A stretch of 64,000 nucleotides of DNA from Dyadobacter diqingensis (GTDB taxonomy: Bacteria; Bacteroidota; Bacteroidia; Cytophagales; Spirosomataceae): the NCBI RefSeq assembly GCF_024220585.1, contig NZ_JAMXKF010000006.1:251751-315750 (forward strand), written 5' to 3'. Of the stretch, positions 1-8,828 are shown piece by piece. The position numbers and the translations under genes were made by a program. The first letter of the stretch is position 1. Each line of letters begins with the position of its first letter. Under the pieces are notes generated by a model. The model saw only the letters and a program-made list of their open reading frames with translations. It was not told the origin of the DNA and searched no databases.

Positions 1-217
1 CTTCCAGATTCCTGAATACCTTCAGAAAACCTTCATTGAGCACTTCTTCTGATTCCTCTTTTGAAGTGGTATAACGGAGACAAATGCTTTTTGCATATCC
101 GAAAAACTTCTTGTACAAATAACGCTGCGCCTGGTTGTTACCAGCAATACACGCCTTCACGACGGCATCAAAGTCGTTTTCATCAAATGCTGCTTTATTT
201 CCGAATGGCAAAATCAT
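1..217 (-). CDS. ECF-type RNA polymerase sigma factor, N-terminal part (runs off window)
   Basis: The reverse strand from an ATG at 217 reads into the window edge and gives about 72 residues. The stretch AQRYLYKKFFGYAKSICLRY followed by an acidic EESEEVLNEGFLKVFRNLE segment is the typical region 2 start of Bacteroidota ECF sigma-70 factors, which bind core RNA polymerase and the -10 element. The rest of region 2 and all of region 4 lie outside the window, so subgroup and any partner anti-sigma gene cannot be judged. It is transcribed away from the LytS gene at 539, with about 320 bases between them. Confidence 0.85.
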   Translation of the reverse strand, partial: MILPFGNKAAFDENDFDAVVKACIAGNNQAQRYLYKKFFGYAKSICLRYTTSKEESEEVLNEGFLKVFRNLE

Positions 218-538
218 GGTAACAGTCTTTAGGTATTTTCTTTATTTAACCAGGCCCGCAAAGTCTTTTCCCGGATGCCCGCTTATGGGTTATTACTCGA
301 AACAAAGTGAGGAATAACCGATTACAAAAGAAAACCGGACAGATACAAAGGCAGAAAGTCTGGATGAAGGGTCAAAATTTCTCTATAAAACGGCTTTATC
401 CTCCGATTAAAATCATGTCACCAGAATACGGCTGTTGACCGTCAAAGTTTTGGTCTGTACCCCGATAAATTTCCGGTACGTCGAAAGTCTTTTGATGTTA
501 ACGCAAGTTCTTTTATCCTTGCAGCATAATTGAATCAG
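218..538. other. Intergenic region between sigma factor and LytS kinase
   Basis: This 321-base gap separates two divergent genes. I see no coding frame worth calling. It holds the promoter-like pair at 491-521 for the kinase gene and presumably the promoter of the sigma factor, which I could not place. Confidence 0.6.
491..521 (+). promoter_or_regulatory. Bacteroidota-type promoter for the LytS/LytTR operon
   Basis: TTTG at 491-494 is followed after exactly 19 bases by TATCCTTG at 514-521. The established Bacteroidota consensus is TTTG, about 19-21 bases, then TAnnTTTG; only one base of the -7 box differs. Transcription would begin about 10 bases upstream of the ATG at 539, giving a very short leader. 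Inference from motif and spacing only. Confidence 0.5.
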
Positions 539-1597
539 ATGAAAAAGGAAAAATCTAAAAGATGGGTAATTGTTGCCGTCCATATTCTGGCCTGGGCGTT
601 GCTCGGTTTTGTCCTGATGTTTTACCAACCGCTGTCGTGGGGCGTTAAACTTCCGTTTTCCTTTTGGACAAAACAAACCCTGAACCTTGTCATTCTGGCC
701 GGACTGTTTTATGCCAATATGCTTTATATGGTGCCAGGCTTTCTGCTGAAAAACAAAGTACCGGCCTTTATTTTATGGATTGTCGGCTCGGTCATTGCGC
801 TGCTGCTGATAAGCAAGTTTGTAGATTTGCAGCTTCACGTACGCGAACAAATGGACGCTGTCATGCGCAGGCCCGGCCCCAAACATAAGGGCGTGATCGA
901 TGGACTGCTGCTCATGACCTCACTGCTCGTGCTGGGTGTCAGCACAAGCCTGGCCGTGATACACCGATGGCAAAAAGATGCCCAGATACGAGAATCCGTT
1001 GAAAAACAAAACATTACGTCTGAGCTGGCACTATTGAAAGCACAGATCAATCCGCATTTCTTTTTCAATACTTTAAATAACATTTACGCTTTAACCTACA
1101 CTGACGTACCCGTTTCCAGAGACGCCATCCTGAAACTTTCGCGGATGATGCGGTACTTATTATACGAAACCCAGCAGGACACTGCTCTGCTGAGCCAGGA
1201 AATATCGTTCGTGAAGGATTATATTGAGCTGATGAAACTTCGCGTGCAAAGCAACACGACGATTCTTTTCGAAGAAGTAAAAACCGGTAAAGATTACGCG
1301 ATGGTGCCGATGCTTTTGCTTCCATTTATAGAAAATGCATTTAAACACGGGATCAGCGTGATGCAAAAGGCAACCATCCGGATTGATCTGGAAGTGCAGG
1401 AAGGCGTGCTGACCCTCCGCGTCCTCAACGATATTTTCCGGGACAAAGATGCATTGAATATGGAAAGCGGCGGGATCGGGCTGACGAATACGCAAAGAAG
1501 GCTGGACCTGCTTTACCCTGGAAAACATGAGCTGGCGATCAATGAAAATTCAGAGCAGAACACGTATCTGGTTACCTTGCGCATCCATTTGCTGTAA
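539..1597 (+). CDS. LytS-type sensor histidine kinase (His_kinase family)
   Basis: This 352-residue inner-membrane kinase has four predicted N-terminal membrane segments and a cytoplasmic His_kinase/HATPase module. The phosphoacceptor region is QINPHFFFNTLNNIYALT near residue 170, the N box is LPFIENAFKHG, and the G box is GGIGLTNTQRRLDLLYPG. There is no large periplasmic domain, so the signal is unknown and may be sensed in the membrane. I chose ATG 539 because a TTG three codons upstream is the only earlier in-frame start. The LytTR regulator starts 11 bases after its stop, so the two form one operon and a cognate pair. Confidence 0.92.
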   Translation: MKKEKSKRWVIVAVHILAWALLGFVLMFYQPLSWGVKLPFSFWTKQTLNLVILAGLFYANMLYMVPGFLLKNKVPAFILWIVGSVIALLLISKFVDLQLHVREQMDAVMRRPGPKHKGVIDGLLLMTSLLVLGVSTSLAVIHRWQKDAQIRESVEKQNITSELALLKAQINPHFFFNTLNNIYALTYTDVPVSRDAILKLSRMMRYLLYETQQDTALLSQEISFVKDYIELMKLRVQSNTTILFEEVKTGKDYAMVPMLLLPFIENAFKHGISVMQKATIRIDLEVQEGVLTLRVLNDIFRDKDALNMESGGIGLTNTQRRLDLLYPGKHELAINENSEQNTYLVTLRIHLL

Positions 1598-1608
1598 AAC
1601 TAAATCCT

Positions 1609-2349
1609 ATGATCAAATTAAACTGTATCACCGTTGACGATGAGCCGCTTGCGTTAGGCCTTGTGAGCGCGTTTGTAGAACAAACACCTTTTCTGCATCT
1701 GGCAGGGCGGTTTGGAAATGCAGTTCAGGCGTTGCAGGCTATTCACAGCGAAACCATCCATCTGGTTTTTCTGGACATACAAATGCCCGACCTGAATGGC
1801 ATGGAGCTTGCGCGTGTGCTGAATCACGGTGCTGCGGTATCTCAAACCAAGATTATCTTTACCACGGCTTACAATCAGTTTGCCGTGGAAGGTTACAAAG
1901 TTGATGCCATGGGTTACCTCTTAAAACCTTTTGGTTACGAGGAATTCCTGAGCGCGGCCCTGAAAGCAAAAAATTATTTTGAACTTATCCAGGAAACAAG
2001 TGCCCCATCGGAACCAGCTGAAACAACGGAAAATTATCTGTTTGTCAAAGCCGATTACAAACTGGTCCGGATCGACTTTGATTCCATTTTGTATATCGAG
2101 TCTTTAAAAGATTACGTTAAAATCCATCTTGCGGGAAATAACAAACCCGTTATGTCGCTAAGCAGCCTGAAAGCGATTGAAGAGAAACTTCCCCAGGGAA
2201 AGTTTCTGCGCATACACCGCTCTTTTATTGTGGCCGTCAATAAAATTGACTCCATCAGCAAAAATGCGGTACATATCGGCAACCTGGATATTTCCGTTGG
2301 CGATCTTTATAGGGACGCTTTTAAAGAGCTTCTCTCACGGTGGAGCTGA
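1609..2349 (+). CDS. LytTR family response regulator
   Basis: The 246-residue protein has an N-terminal receiver domain, with an acidic pair near residue 10 (TVDDEPLA) and the phosphoacceptor Asp at about 56 in FLDIQMPDLNG. The C-terminal LytTR DNA-binding domain starts near residue 140 (LFVKADYKLVRIDF, then FLRIHRSFIVAVNKI). LytTR regulators bind paired direct repeats with beta-strand contacts rather than a helix-turn-helix. It lies 11 bases downstream of the LytS kinase gene and should be its partner. No terminator is obvious before the convergent dioxygenase gene, whose stop is 32 bases away. Confidence 0.93.
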   Translation: MIKLNCITVDDEPLALGLVSAFVEQTPFLHLAGRFGNAVQALQAIHSETIHLVFLDIQMPDLNGMELARVLNHGAAVSQTKIIFTTAYNQFAVEGYKVDAMGYLLKPFGYEEFLSAALKAKNYFELIQETSAPSEPAETTENYLFVKADYKLVRIDFDSILYIESLKDYVKIHLAGNNKPVMSLSSLKAIEEKLPQGKFLRIHRSFIVAVNKIDSISKNAVHIGNLDISVGDLYRDAFKELLSRWS

Positions 2350-2381
2350 GGCCGCCAACAGAAGGTCGTCAAAATGGGTTA

Positions 2382-3011
2382 TTATTTTTCGACGGGATAA
2401 TCGGGAATATGCTTTCCAAGATAAATATTTCTCCCGGCTTTGGACAGCCCCCTGCCCACATCCACTAGATGTAAAACGCCGCTACCGCCCCTGTTTTCCA
2501 GTTTTTTAAGTCTGTCGGGCGTCACCAGCGGATCGTCGTCGAATAAAATTTCGTCGATGTAATATTCATTTTTATCCGGTTCTTTCACAACCATATGGAT
2601 ATGCGCAGGTTCATCACGCCCGGGATACGCACCGGGACGCACCGTCATAAACTTGTACGCACCTTTGTCATCCGTTTTCATCCACGCACGCAAATATCCA
2701 TGTCGTTTCCCCCAACCTTTTTCATCGCCTTTTTTAGGATAAATTCCGTCCGGATTGGTGTGGTAAACATAGATAATCACACGCGGTGCGGGCGTTTTCC
2801 CGTCCGCCTTATAGACCGTGCCGTGTATTCCCAAACGGTTGGATAAGTTATCGTTAAAATCAGGGAGCCGGACAAACATATCCAACTTTTCAAAAGGCGT
2901 TGTATTTTCATAGATCGCTTCGCAGCCCTCGCAGGGTCCGCCAACTTTTCCGGGGTGGTTAAAACCACCTGCCCCGATCATTATGAGCAATAAAAACGTT
3001 ATCTTTTTCAT
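2382..3011 (-). CDS. Exported intradiol ring-cleavage dioxygenase-like protein
   Basis: From ATG 3011 the 209-residue product begins with a signal peptide (MKKITFLLLIMIGAGGF). A 13-residue longer form from further upstream would put residues ahead of the signal and is less likely. The body matches the intradiol dioxygenase fold. All four iron(III) ligands of the family can be placed: Tyr in PDGIYP, Tyr in RPGAYPG, and both His in PAHIHMV. Classical enzymes (catechol or protocatechuate dioxygenase) are cytoplasmic; exported relatives are common in Bacteroidota and their substrates are mostly unknown. A CxxC motif (GPCEGCEA) follows the signal peptide. It is a single gene, convergent with the LytTR gene. 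Confidence 0.85.
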   Translation of the reverse strand: MKKITFLLLIMIGAGGFNHPGKVGGPCEGCEAIYENTTPFEKLDMFVRLPDFNDNLSNRLGIHGTVYKADGKTPAPRVIIYVYHTNPDGIYPKKGDEKGWGKRHGYLRAWMKTDDKGAYKFMTVRPGAYPGRDEPAHIHMVVKEPDKNEYYIDEILFDDDPLVTPDRLKKLENRGGSGVLHLVDVGRGLSKAGRNIYLGKHIPDYPVEK

Positions 3012-3244
3012 GGTTTTGTTTTGGTTTAATTCCTGAATCAAACCAAGCATATTTGATCACCATTGCAAAAAATAGTATACGAACAGCCGATTTAATAGAT
3101 GACCTTTCCGCTTTGGAGTTTAGCAGGCGCGTCAAAATGATTTCCTCTACTTTTTCGGCAGTTGGTCGATATTATTTCCTGGATTTAAATCTTTTATCTT
3201 CATTTACATAAAATAATATTTTTACTGTTAAAAATACAAAAACA

Positions 3245-4306
3245 ATGGACGCCTACGAAAAAACAGTTCGCCTGCCCTTTTCGAAACGCAGCATTTCGCT
3301 GAAATATGCGCTGGTCCATACCGCCTACTGGATCTTTATTACAGGCTTTTTCATTTATGAAAAACGGTATCTGATCTATAAAGCCAGCATGCCCTATTTT
3401 GTAATTTGCGTCACAGCTCGCATCCTGCTTCTGATTTTGGTGGCTTACCTGAACCTTCACTATTTCTTGCCAAAATACCTGCTAAAAAAACGCTACTATC
3501 AGTACTTTACAGCCGTTTTCCTGTCCATTTTGGGCTACCTTCTGGTACAATGCCTTTTCGATTTTTATCTCTACGGTTATGTCATCGGCCCGATGCGCAA
3601 CAGCAACTGGATCGAGACACTGTCGTATAACTTTTTCAGCACGCTGTGGTACCTCGGACTTATGCTGGCGCTGAAACTGAGTATTGATTGGTATGAACAG
3701 CAACGGATCCTGCAAAAAATAACGGTTGAAAAATTACAGGCCGAAGTCAATTTCCTGCGTTCGCAGGTTAACCCGCATTTCCTTTTCAACGTACTCAACA
3801 ACCTGTATGCGCTTACATTGAAAAAATCGGATCTGGCGCCGGAGGTCGTGCTGAAATTATCGGAAATGATGGAGTATATGCTCTACGACAGTGATGGCTC
3901 AAAGGTACTGCTGCAAAAGGAAATCGGTTATCTGAACAGCTACATCGAACTCGAAAAAATACGTTTCGGAGATCATTCGGATATTGTTTTAAATGTTACG
4001 GGGGATATCAACGGACAGGAAATTGCGCCGCTCTTATTGCTCCCGCTCGTTGAAAATGCAATGAAACATGGCGTGAGCCGACAAACAACCCATGGCTGGC
4101 TGCATGGCAAACTTATCGTCACCAAATCGTCAGTCCGGTTTAACATTGAAAATAGTAAACCTGCTGCCCGGTCGGTGCATAACAAAGGCGGCATCGGGCT
4201 CGACAACCTCCGCCAGCGACTGGAACTGTTATATCCGGACAAACATTTGTTATCGGTTGAAGATAAAGGCAGTTCCTTTTCAGCAGATCTTCAAATTGAG
4301 TTGTAA
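3245..4306 (+). CDS. LytS-type sensor histidine kinase (second copy)
   Basis: The 353-residue kinase has four predicted membrane segments between about residues 20 and 150, followed by a His_kinase/HATPase module. Visible motifs are QVNPHFLFNVLNNLYALT near residue 175, LPLVENAMKHGV, and GGIGLDNLRQRLELLYPD. It is paralogous to the kinase at 539. Its cognate LytTR regulator is probably the gene at 5453, but two exported NlpE-like genes lie between them in the same direction with gaps of 37, 15 and 74 bases. That arrangement suggests the exported proteins take part in the signalling. Confidence 0.92.
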   Translation: MDAYEKTVRLPFSKRSISLKYALVHTAYWIFITGFFIYEKRYLIYKASMPYFVICVTARILLLILVAYLNLHYFLPKYLLKKRYYQYFTAVFLSILGYLLVQCLFDFYLYGYVIGPMRNSNWIETLSYNFFSTLWYLGLMLALKLSIDWYEQQRILQKITVEKLQAEVNFLRSQVNPHFLFNVLNNLYALTLKKSDLAPEVVLKLSEMMEYMLYDSDGSKVLLQKEIGYLNSYIELEKIRFGDHSDIVLNVTGDINGQEIAPLLLLPLVENAMKHGVSRQTTHGWLHGKLIVTKSSVRFNIENSKPAARSVHNKGGIGLDNLRQRLELLYPDKHLLSVEDKGSSFSADLQIEL

Positions 4307-4343
4307 AGATTTTACTTAAACAAATCCCAAACCTTTATTAGCC

Positions 4344-4850
4344 ATGAAAAATCTTTCGTTTTCTGAATGGCGGCGATCTGTATTTTTCGTCTGCGCCGGG
4401 CTGTGTTTTACAAACATGGCGTCCTCTCCCGCTCCGGAGGTATTCGTCGGGTCAAGTCCCTGCGACCCGGTGATGCGACCGTGGATGTCTATTCCATTAA
4501 ACACCGACTGCGAGTTTATCAAGTGGAAACTTTTGCTATTTAAAAATCCGGAAAATCATCAGCAACAAAGATTTAACCTGACCTATACCTACGGTGTATC
4601 TAAACCAGGTACAGAAGGTTTTCTGAATGGAGGCAACACCTCCGAAATGACCGGAAACTGGCGCGTACTGAACAACTGCATAAACCTGCCGGGAAAGGCC
4701 GTGATTCAGCTAAGGGACCATAAAATTAAAACGCCCTTAACTTTTCTAAAATTCAATAACAGTCTTCTGCATTTAACGGATCAGGAAGGTCATTTGATGA
4801 TCGGAAACGCGGGGTGGAGTTATACGCTGAATAAAATGAACAATGATTGA
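4344..4850 (+). CDS. Exported NlpE-like protein, first of a pair
   Basis: This 168-residue protein starts with a basic segment and a hydrophobic stretch consistent with export. It aligns by eye with its neighbour: SPCDPVMRP, then DCEFIKWKLLLFKNPENHQQQ, a Tyr/Gly-rich strand region, GNWRVLNNCINLPGKAVIQL, and a closing DQEGHLMIGNAGWSYTLNK. The pattern of two Cys, a beta-rich middle, and 'GxW...viqL...L..lD..GnlmvG' resembles the N-terminal domain of NlpE/copper resistance lipoproteins. That family link is my inference. No lipobox is evident, so it is probably periplasmic or a non-canonical lipoprotein. Its place between kinase and regulator is notable. Confidence 0.6.
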   Translation: MKNLSFSEWRRSVFFVCAGLCFTNMASSPAPEVFVGSSPCDPVMRPWMSIPLNTDCEFIKWKLLLFKNPENHQQQRFNLTYTYGVSKPGTEGFLNGGNTSEMTGNWRVLNNCINLPGKAVIQLRDHKIKTPLTFLKFNNSLLHLTDQEGHLMIGNAGWSYTLNKMNND

Positions 4851-4865
4851 ATTCATCTTAAAAAC

Positions 4866-5378
4866 ATGGATATGAAAAAGATATTTTTTGCGCTTTTGAT
4901 CACGTTTTACGTATCCGCGGGAGATGTCTCCGGACAAAATCCTGTTGCACGAAATGCCCCTTCCAAAACAACTACACGATCTCCCATCGCTGACGGGCCG
5001 GATGTCTGGGGCGTGTTTCATGGCCGCGTTCCATGTCAGGCGATGGCGGCCAAAATGGGACTTGATGTTCCTTCCGATTGTGAAAAACTGAAATGGGGTT
5101 TTACTTTTTATTGGGACCCGAAAACCCATCAGCCGACAACCTATGCCTGGGAAGGCTCGATGTATCGTGAAAACGCACGCAAAGGAAAATGGATCATCAT
5201 AAAAGGGACGAAAGACTTCCCGGACGCCACCGTCATTCAGCTTGATCCCGACAAACCACAGCAATCCTTTTTCCTGCTGAAAGGCGACGACAATGTATTG
5301 TTCGTTTTGGATCGAAGCAAAAATTTGATGGTCGGAGGAAGTTATTTGAGTTACACTTTCAATCGGGTTGTAAATTAG
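4866..5378 (+). CDS. Exported NlpE-like protein, second of a pair
   Basis: The 170-residue product has a signal peptide (MKKIFFALLITFYVSAG, from the second Met). It then shows HGRVPCQAM, a second Cys in SDCEKLKWGFTFYWDP, a strand-rich region, GKWIIIKGTKDFPDATVIQL and FVLDRSKNLMVGGSYLSYTF. These match the order of elements in NlpE-type domains (an LPC-xx-C start, G-x-W, then L-x-x-L-D). It is a paralogue of the upstream gene and starts 15 bases after it, so the pair arose by tandem duplication. In E. coli, NlpE activates the CpxA kinase; whether this pair does something similar is speculation. Downstream is a perfect 12 bp hairpin. Confidence 0.6.
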   Translation: MDMKKIFFALLITFYVSAGDVSGQNPVARNAPSKTTTRSPIADGPDVWGVFHGRVPCQAMAAKMGLDVPSDCEKLKWGFTFYWDPKTHQPTTYAWEGSMYRENARKGKWIIIKGTKDFPDATVIQLDPDKPQQSFFLLKGDDNVLFVLDRSKNLMVGGSYLSYTFNRVVN

Positions 5379-5404
5379 TCGGATATCTATTCGATCGCGA
5401 CGCT

Positions 5405-5436
5405 CCGTCGGACGGCTTTTTTCGGCCGTCCGACGG
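5405..5436 (+). terminator. Perfect 12 bp hairpin between NlpE-like gene and LytTR gene
   Basis: CCGTCGGACGGC at 5405-5416 pairs perfectly with 5425-5436 around an 8-base T-rich loop. No U-run follows, so it is not a textbook intrinsic terminator. It sits 27 bases after one stop and 16 bases before the ATG of the response regulator, so it could reduce read-through or protect the upstream mRNA and set a different level for the regulator. Confidence 0.55.
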
Positions 5437-5452
5437 ATAAAAAATAAATACA

Positions 5453-6178
5453 ATGAACAAAGAACCCTTCAAGTTGAAATGTATCATCGTCGACGACGAG
5501 CCGCTGGCCAGAGAAGTACTGGAAGGGCATCTACAAAAACTGGATCACATCACGTCAGTCGTGCAATTTGGCAATGCCCATGATGCCCTCAAATACCTCG
5601 AAAACCATGAGACCGATATCATCTTTCTGGATATTGAAATGCCCGAAATGACAGGAATCGAATTTTTGAAAGTACTCCCACACCCGCCCATAACCATTTT
5701 CACAACCGCCTACCGCGATTATGCATTCGAAGGATTTGAGCTCGGCGTAATTGATTTTCTGCTTAAACCGATCTCCTTCGCCAGGTTCGCGCAAGCAGTG
5801 GAAAAAAGCCGGGAATTCCTGATTTTGAAAGACCAGAATACCAATCTTGAAAATAACCTTCCCGAGGAAATACAAAGTTCTGTTTTTGTAAAAAGTGGCG
5901 TACAACGTATCAAATTACAGTTTGACGACGTAACCCATATTCAGGGACTGAAAGATTATGCGATCATTTACACATACTCCGGCAAAATCGTCATCAAAGG
6001 ATCCATCAAGGCCATGCTGGATATCTTTCCCGGTAAAATATTCATACGGATTCACAAATCCTTCATCGTTTCCATTCCCAAAATCTCACGCATCGACAGA
6101 AACAGGATTTTGATTAATGGCCAGCAACTCCCAATCGGGCGAAATTACCGTGAAGAGTTGGAAAAAATATTATCCTGA
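5453..6178 (+). CDS. LytTR family response regulator (second copy)
   Basis: The 241-residue protein has a receiver domain with IIVDDEPLA near the N terminus and the phosphoacceptor Asp at about residue 60 in IIFLDIEMPEMTG. A LytTR DNA-binding domain follows from about residue 135 (VFVKSGVQRIKLQFDDVTHIQGLKDY split by strands, then FIRIHKSFIVSIPKI). It is the likely partner of the kinase at 3245, from which it is separated by the two NlpE-like genes and a strong hairpin. A further 8 bp hairpin follows its stop. Confidence 0.93.
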   Translation: MNKEPFKLKCIIVDDEPLAREVLEGHLQKLDHITSVVQFGNAHDALKYLENHETDIIFLDIEMPEMTGIEFLKVLPHPPITIFTTAYRDYAFEGFELGVIDFLLKPISFARFAQAVEKSREFLILKDQNTNLENNLPEEIQSSVFVKSGVQRIKLQFDDVTHIQGLKDYAIIYTYSGKIVIKGSIKAMLDIFPGKIFIRIHKSFIVSIPKISRIDRNRILINGQQLPIGRNYREELEKILS

Positions 6179-6192
6179 TTTGATAAAAACAA

Positions 6193-6214
6193 CGTCCTGT
6201 TTGATAACAGGACG
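6193..6214 (+). terminator. Hairpin after the second LytTR gene
   Basis: CGTCCTGT at 6193-6200 and ACAGGACG at 6207-6214 form a perfect 8 bp stem with a 6-base loop, 14 bases after the stop. There is no clear T-run, so termination is only suggested. Confidence 0.45.
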
Positions 6215-6401
6215 ATAAGTCGGCATGTAAAATTCAATTTCAGAAACCTCCCCGAGCTATCATTTTTTTGGTATCAAAAATAATTTTACAAATAGTTACA
6301 TAGTCATACAACTATTTTGTGCAACAAAGACTCTTTGTGGTTACATAGGGCTGTCAGATCGATCTGGCAACTGATTAAACCCTGGCCAACAAACTTTTAC
6401 T

Positions 6402-8801
6402 ATGCGCAAAACACTATGTCAATTACTTTGTTTCATTTTTGTTTCGTATCAATCCTTCGCTCAGGAACGCATTACCATCAGCGGATTTGTCAGGGAAACC
6501 GGCAGTAGGGAGTTGCTGCCCGGCGTCAACATTTATATTGAAAACTCCACGATCGGCACGGTTACCAACAACTACGGCTTTTACTCCCTGACCGTCCCCG
6601 CAGCGGACTCATTGCTTATTTCATATTCTTTTGTCGGCTATGAAAGACAGAATTTGAAAATCAGCGCCCGCTCCGACAAGCAGCTTAATATCGAACTTTC
6701 CTCTGTTAATCAACTGGAAGAAGTGGTAGTGTCTGGCCGGCGTCAGGATGAAAAGGTAAGTGAGTCAGCGCAAATGAGCAAAATCGAAGTACCCATTTCG
6801 CAGATCAAAAAAATCCCGGCGTTTTTTGGAGAAAAGGACGTAATCAGGGTTCTTCAGCTTATGCCGGGCGTGCAAAAAGGTACGGAAGGGCAAACCGGAC
6901 TTTATGTGCGAGGCGGTGGCCCGGACCAAAATCTGATCATCCTGGATGATGCCGTTGTGTATAACGCAAGCCATTTATTCGGATTCTTTTCTGTTTTCAA
7001 CGGCGACGCGCTCAAAAGTGTAGAGCTCACAAAAGGTGGCTTTCCGGCCCGTTATGGAGGCCGGCTTTCGTCTGTTGTTGAGATGAACATGAAAGAAGGA
7101 AGTAAAGAAAAATTGCATGGCGAAGGCGGAATTGGCCTTATTTCATCCAGACTGACGCTTGAAGGCCCGCTCGCCAAGAAGAAGTCTTCATTTTTAGTTT
7201 CGGCCAGGCGTACATATATCGACTTTCTTGCTGCTCCTTTGATTGCACAGCAGCAAGTGGGATCTGACTCCAAGGCGAAACCCGGCTATTATTTTTACGA
7301 CCTGAATGCGAAGATAAATTACGATTTCGGCCCCAAAAACAAGCTATATCTCAGTGGCTATTTTGGTCAGGACCGGTTTAAGATCCGGGAAAAAAGTAAA
7401 GGCAGTGAAAACAACTCCGGGTTAAACTGGGGTAACGCCACGGCCACATTACGCTGGAATCACCTGATCAACCAAAAACTGTTTGTCAATACTTCATTCA
7501 TTTACAGCCATTTCAACTTTGGTATTTTCTCCAACGACAAGGATATCGACAATGGCAAAGTTACGGATGAATTCAGCCTTAGATACAACAGTCTGATACG
7601 CGATTTCAGTCTGAAAACTGATTTTGATTTCTACCCTAATACCAAACATGCCATGAAATTTGGCGTGCAGGCTACCAGCCATCGCTTTGTCCCGTCTGCA
7701 CTTGCTCTGGCTGGTGATTTTACCAACAACGATATTGATTTACAGGCAAAACCGATCAATAATTTTGAGGGTGGAATTTACGCGGAAGATACCTGGCAGC
7801 CTTTTCAGGCATTAAAAATGAATGTTGGATTCAGATTAAGTTCTTTCCAGACGCCGGATAAAACATACTTACGCCCGGAACCCAGGTTTTCGGCGGCACT
7901 GAAACTGGCGAAGGATTTTTCCGCCAAAGCATCTTATGCAAAAATGAACCAATATGTGCACCTGCTCAGCAACACGGGCCTGGGCTTGCCTACCGATCTC
8001 TGGGTACCAACCACCAACCGTATCGCACCGCAGCAGTCGAGCCAGGTGGCCATTGGTCTGGCAAAAGATCTTGAAAAACCAGGACTGGCCATAACACTGG
8101 AAGGTTATTACAAAAAAATGAACAACATCATCAGCTACAAAGAGGGCTCTTCTTTTATCAAGCTGGACGGTGAAAATGCGAATGAGATCAATTGGGAAGA
8201 TAACGTTACTTCGGGCAAAGGCTGGTCCTATGGTGCTGAATTTATGGTTCAGAAAAAAACCGGGAGATTCTCCGGATGGATTGGTTACACCTTGTCCTGG
8301 ACAAAATGGAAATTCCCCGAGCTGAATTTTGGTGAAACATTTTTCCCAAGATATGACCGCCGGAATGATCTCTCGGTCGTCGGCATTTACGAACTGAGCA
8401 AGCGTATCACCTTATCGGCCACCTGGGTATACGGAACCGGCAATGCGATTACCCTGCCCGTATCCAAGTACACCGCGTTCCGAAACAGATTTTTACCGGA
8501 GTTATTCGGTCCGCCGTCATCCTATTGGGGAGGTCAGACAACGGAATACGACAAGAAAAATTCTTTCCGCTCGGAGGCTTACCACCGGATGGATTTCGCG
8601 ATTCAGTTTCACAAAAAGAAAAAACGTCACGAAAGGACCTGGGAGTTTGGCCTCTACAATGCCTATAACCGGAAAAACCCGTTTTTTTACGAAATCAATA
8701 CAAAGGAAGACAAGAAAAACCCGGGAACGAGCATCAATGTGCTTACGCGATATTCACTGTTTCCGGTACTTCCATCGTTCAGTTACAATTTCAAGTTTTG
8801 A
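6402..8801 (+). CDS. TonB-dependent outer membrane receptor with carboxypeptidase-like domain
   Basis: The 799-residue protein has a signal peptide (MRKTLCQLLCFIFVSYQSFAQ), a CarboxypepD_reg-like beta-sandwich at about 22-110 (ITISGFVRETGSRELLPGVN...), a plug domain at about 120-230 (LMPGVQKGTEGQTGLYVRGG) and a beta-barrel ending in an aromatic Phe (SFSYNFKF). It is shorter than SusC proteins (about 1000) and belongs to the group usually paired with DUF4249 lipoproteins, as here, with a 27-base gap. These pairs import an unidentified nutrient using TonB energy; no neighbouring gene names the substrate. Confidence 0.92.
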   Translation: MRKTLCQLLCFIFVSYQSFAQERITISGFVRETGSRELLPGVNIYIENSTIGTVTNNYGFYSLTVPAADSLLISYSFVGYERQNLKISARSDKQLNIELSSVNQLEEVVVSGRRQDEKVSESAQMSKIEVPISQIKKIPAFFGEKDVIRVLQLMPGVQKGTEGQTGLYVRGGGPDQNLIILDDAVVYNASHLFGFFSVFNGDALKSVELTKGGFPARYGGRLSSVVEMNMKEGSKEKLHGEGGIGLISSRLTLEGPLAKKKSSFLVSARRTYIDFLAAPLIAQQQVGSDSKAKPGYYFYDLNAKINYDFGPKNKLYLSGYFGQDRFKIREKSKGSENNSGLNWGNATATLRWNHLINQKLFVNTSFIYSHFNFGIFSNDKDIDNGKVTDEFSLRYNSLIRDFSLKTDFDFYPNTKHAMKFGVQATSHRFVPSALALAGDFTNNDIDLQAKPINNFEGGIYAEDTWQPFQALKMNVGFRLSSFQTPDKTYLRPEPRFSAALKLAKDFSAKASYAKMNQYVHLLSNTGLGLPTDLWVPTTNRIAPQQSSQVAIGLAKDLEKPGLAITLEGYYKKMNNIISYKEGSSFIKLDGENANEINWEDNVTSGKGWSYGAEFMVQKKTGRFSGWIGYTLSWTKWKFPELNFGETFFPRYDRRNDLSVVGIYELSKRITLSATWVYGTGNAITLPVSKYTAFRNRFLPELFGPPSSYWGGQTTEYDKKNSFRSEAYHRMDFAIQFHKKKKRHERTWEFGLYNAYNRKNPFFYEINTKEDKKNPGTSINVLTRYSLFPVLPSFSYNFKF

Positions 8802-8828
8802 TAGCTGCAAAATTCAATCTTAATTCCG

